DNA from: Triplophysa rosa
Lineage: Eukaryota > Chordata > Actinopteri > Cypriniformes > Nemacheilidae
Reading direction: 5' to 3'
Assembly: GCF_024868665.1 (NCBI RefSeq)
Contig: NC_079894.1
Coordinates: 8,641,737 to 8,705,736 of the forward strand
DNA: 64,000 bases
Shown here: piece by piece, positions 62,337-64,000 of the stretch
How the letters are laid out: every line of letters starts with the position of its first letter
Numbering within the stretch: position 1 is the first letter of the stretch
Program-made: the position numbers and the translations under genes
The notes under the pieces: model-generated
Databases searched by the model: none
What the model was told of the DNA's origin: nothing
What the model saw: the letters and a program-made list of their open reading frames with translations, nothing else

Positions 62337-64000
62337 GAAGGCAGAAACATGAGGAAAGAAATCAAAAGAAAGGATATACTTTAAGGGGGAAATTACATGT
62401 TCACACCCAACGTGTAAGAATCTCTTTAATATTGCGTAATAAAAAAGAAAGGCTCTACAGTGAGCTGCATGTCCGGTATTACCATATCAAAATATACATG
62501 TTTCAGAAAAGAACTAATGCTGATTTTCAATAACTTGTACAAAAAACCCTATATACAGTATCCTTCACCCACTCAACAGTTTTTAAAGTTGCTTGCATGT
62601 ACACATGGAAAAGTATAACTAAATGTAATATAAAATCCATCTCTACTTAAGACTTTTGTTTGGTTCTGTTCTTGAACAGAAATAGTCATTTGATATATAT
62701 ATACTTAAGCCAGAATGTATTTAAGGTGTTTTGTAAACAAAAAGACAATATACACACACACGAGCCCTCTAAACTTTGCCTTACTCTTGCCCACTGGATC
62801 AAAGCAGCTGGCAAGAAGAAATACAGAATTATGATACGCATTGAGAAGAGGCAAAACTGGCTGGCAGAACAGAGAAGATGCTTTGGTCCATCATGCCATA
62901 ATGAAAACAAAATCAACACCTGTCAGGAATGCCAATGTTCTGCTTACACAAAGGCTCAAGAACAGAAAAGAGCATTTTTGACTATACACAAGTACAAGCT
63001 TAAGGGTAAGAAACGAAAAGAAATGTCTGTTCATACCACAAACAAGATGAAACTGAAAGACCATGGCCTTAACATAGACACTCCCCCCCAACCCCCCCCC
63101 CCGGACTTAATACAAAAGTGCCAAAACAGTCAAGTCATATCACAGGTGTCTCGGTTCAGGCAAACGTCAAACAAGCAGCTTAAGACTTTTATAATGCTAA
63201 TTTCTTTAACAAATGATCAGAGGTCCAATAGAAACGTGTAATTAACTAAAATTACACATTCATTAAAACTCTTGCCAAAGGCAACTAACAGAATATTGGC
63301 AAACAAGAAAACATTAAAAAAACGAATCCGATTGACTTGACACATGTATGACAAAAACTATGCTATAAGGCTATTAACTGTATTATTTGGTTCCAATCGG
63401 AGTAGCAAAACAAGCAAATCAACGGAGAAAGTGGACTCCACAAATACATGGAGAATAAGGTGGTTTAGACACAGAAGCGTGGTGGGCCAATGCCCATATT
63501 TGATACAGTATAGAAATGTGTAAATCTTTCTTAAAAAGAAAAGAAAACAGTAGTAATGAAACTATAGAATATGTTTCTTTAAACTTACGGTATTAAGGAG
63601 TAGAATCACATTAAGTATAAGAAAAGACTGTGATAGTCAGATACAAAGGCAAAGCTGGTAAAGAGCTCACTGCTGCCTTTTAACCTGGAAATGGTATGCA
63701 ACTTCAAGTTCAAGGCTATTGGCTCCTGTGACAGAACCAACATCAAAGACATCGTGAAGGCAATTGTGTAGATGTATACTTAAAGCACCATGTAAGGCAC
63801 AGCTTGTTTGAAAGGCATAAAGTGGGTAAGCCCGAAAACATTAATTATAGGTTCAAATAAAGAAGGCTTTGTGTGTGCAACCTGAAAGTGTGCGGGTTTC
63901 CGCAGAGGCACAAGTGTAAACTACGCAGAATTTATGATCAGATGTGTGCCAACAATAAACTAAAACCGGTATGTGTGACAAACTGTCTGGGAAAGGTACT
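62331..64000 (-). other. Probable 3' UTR of a gene beyond the right edge
   Basis: 1.7 kb with no recognisable transposons and no convincing exon on the minus strand, ending in a good poly(A) signal. It reads like a long 3' UTR whose coding part lies outside the window. A C-run tract at about 63084-63103 is the only notable simple sequence. The gene cannot be named. Confidence 0.35.

Noticed and set aside
62660..63241. 193-codon plus-strand open frame
   Set aside because: No recognisable domain; low-complexity proline run encoded by C-tracts; lies in what looks like a 3' UTR of the opposite strand; no splice or promoter support.
1..64000. CRISPR arrays, phage-defence genes or other prokaryotic systems
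   Set aside because: The sequence is vertebrate; repeats are transposons or microsatellites, not regularly spaced direct repeats with unique spacers.

Overview
This window is vertebrate nuclear DNA, almost certainly from a cyprinid or other otophysan teleost. It has vertebrate GT-AG splice sites, CA/GA microsatellites, and a very dense load of the short inverted-repeat DNA transposons (Angel-type MITEs, hAT and PIF-like elements, Tc1 relics) that are typical of carp- and zebrafish-like genomes. There is no bacterial gene organisation, CRISPR array, tRNA or rRNA that I can see.

The main gene is an ephrin-A2 orthologue (efna2) on the minus strand, reconstructed exon by exon: exon 1 60473-60582, exon 2 12399-12691, exon 3 8905-8970, exon 4 7384-7508. 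The exons join in frame to a complete 197-residue precursor with signal peptide, ephrin receptor-binding domain and a C-terminal GPI-anchor signal. Intron 1 is about 47.8 kb and makes up three quarters of the window. A probable 3' UTR runs to about 6160. A GC-rich upstream region (about 60.6-61.45 kb), with a TATA-like box and an SP1-type GC box, is the likely promoter.

Left of efna2 lies a second minus-strand gene, an apparently intronless 340-residue ORF (3112-4134) that I cannot name. It has a poly(A) signal 6 bases after its stop. The first ~360 bases look like the 3' end of a plus-strand gene, converging on it. Right of efna2, from about 62.33 kb to the window end, the sequence looks like the long 3' UTR of another minus-strand gene that continues beyond the window.

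The rest is intronic or intergenic DNA. Its best-supported content is transposon stratigraphy. Several elements have exact target-site duplications, and there are several nests: hAT in hAT in an older tandem repeat at 36.4-39 kb; a PIF-like MITE in an unknown element in a hAT at 11.5-12.3 kb; a hAT in a MITE at 45.6-46.7 kb; and a LINE tail splitting one of two copies of an older repeat at 18.3-19.3 kb and 49.2-49.7 kb. A few GC-rich, repeat-free blocks in intron 1 (about 20.74-21.4, 24.5-24.7, 27.5-27.95 and 35.6-35.83 kb) are candidate conserved regulatory elements. I found no convincing new molecular system; the most interesting items are the gene model, the unidentified intronless gene and the nested insertions.
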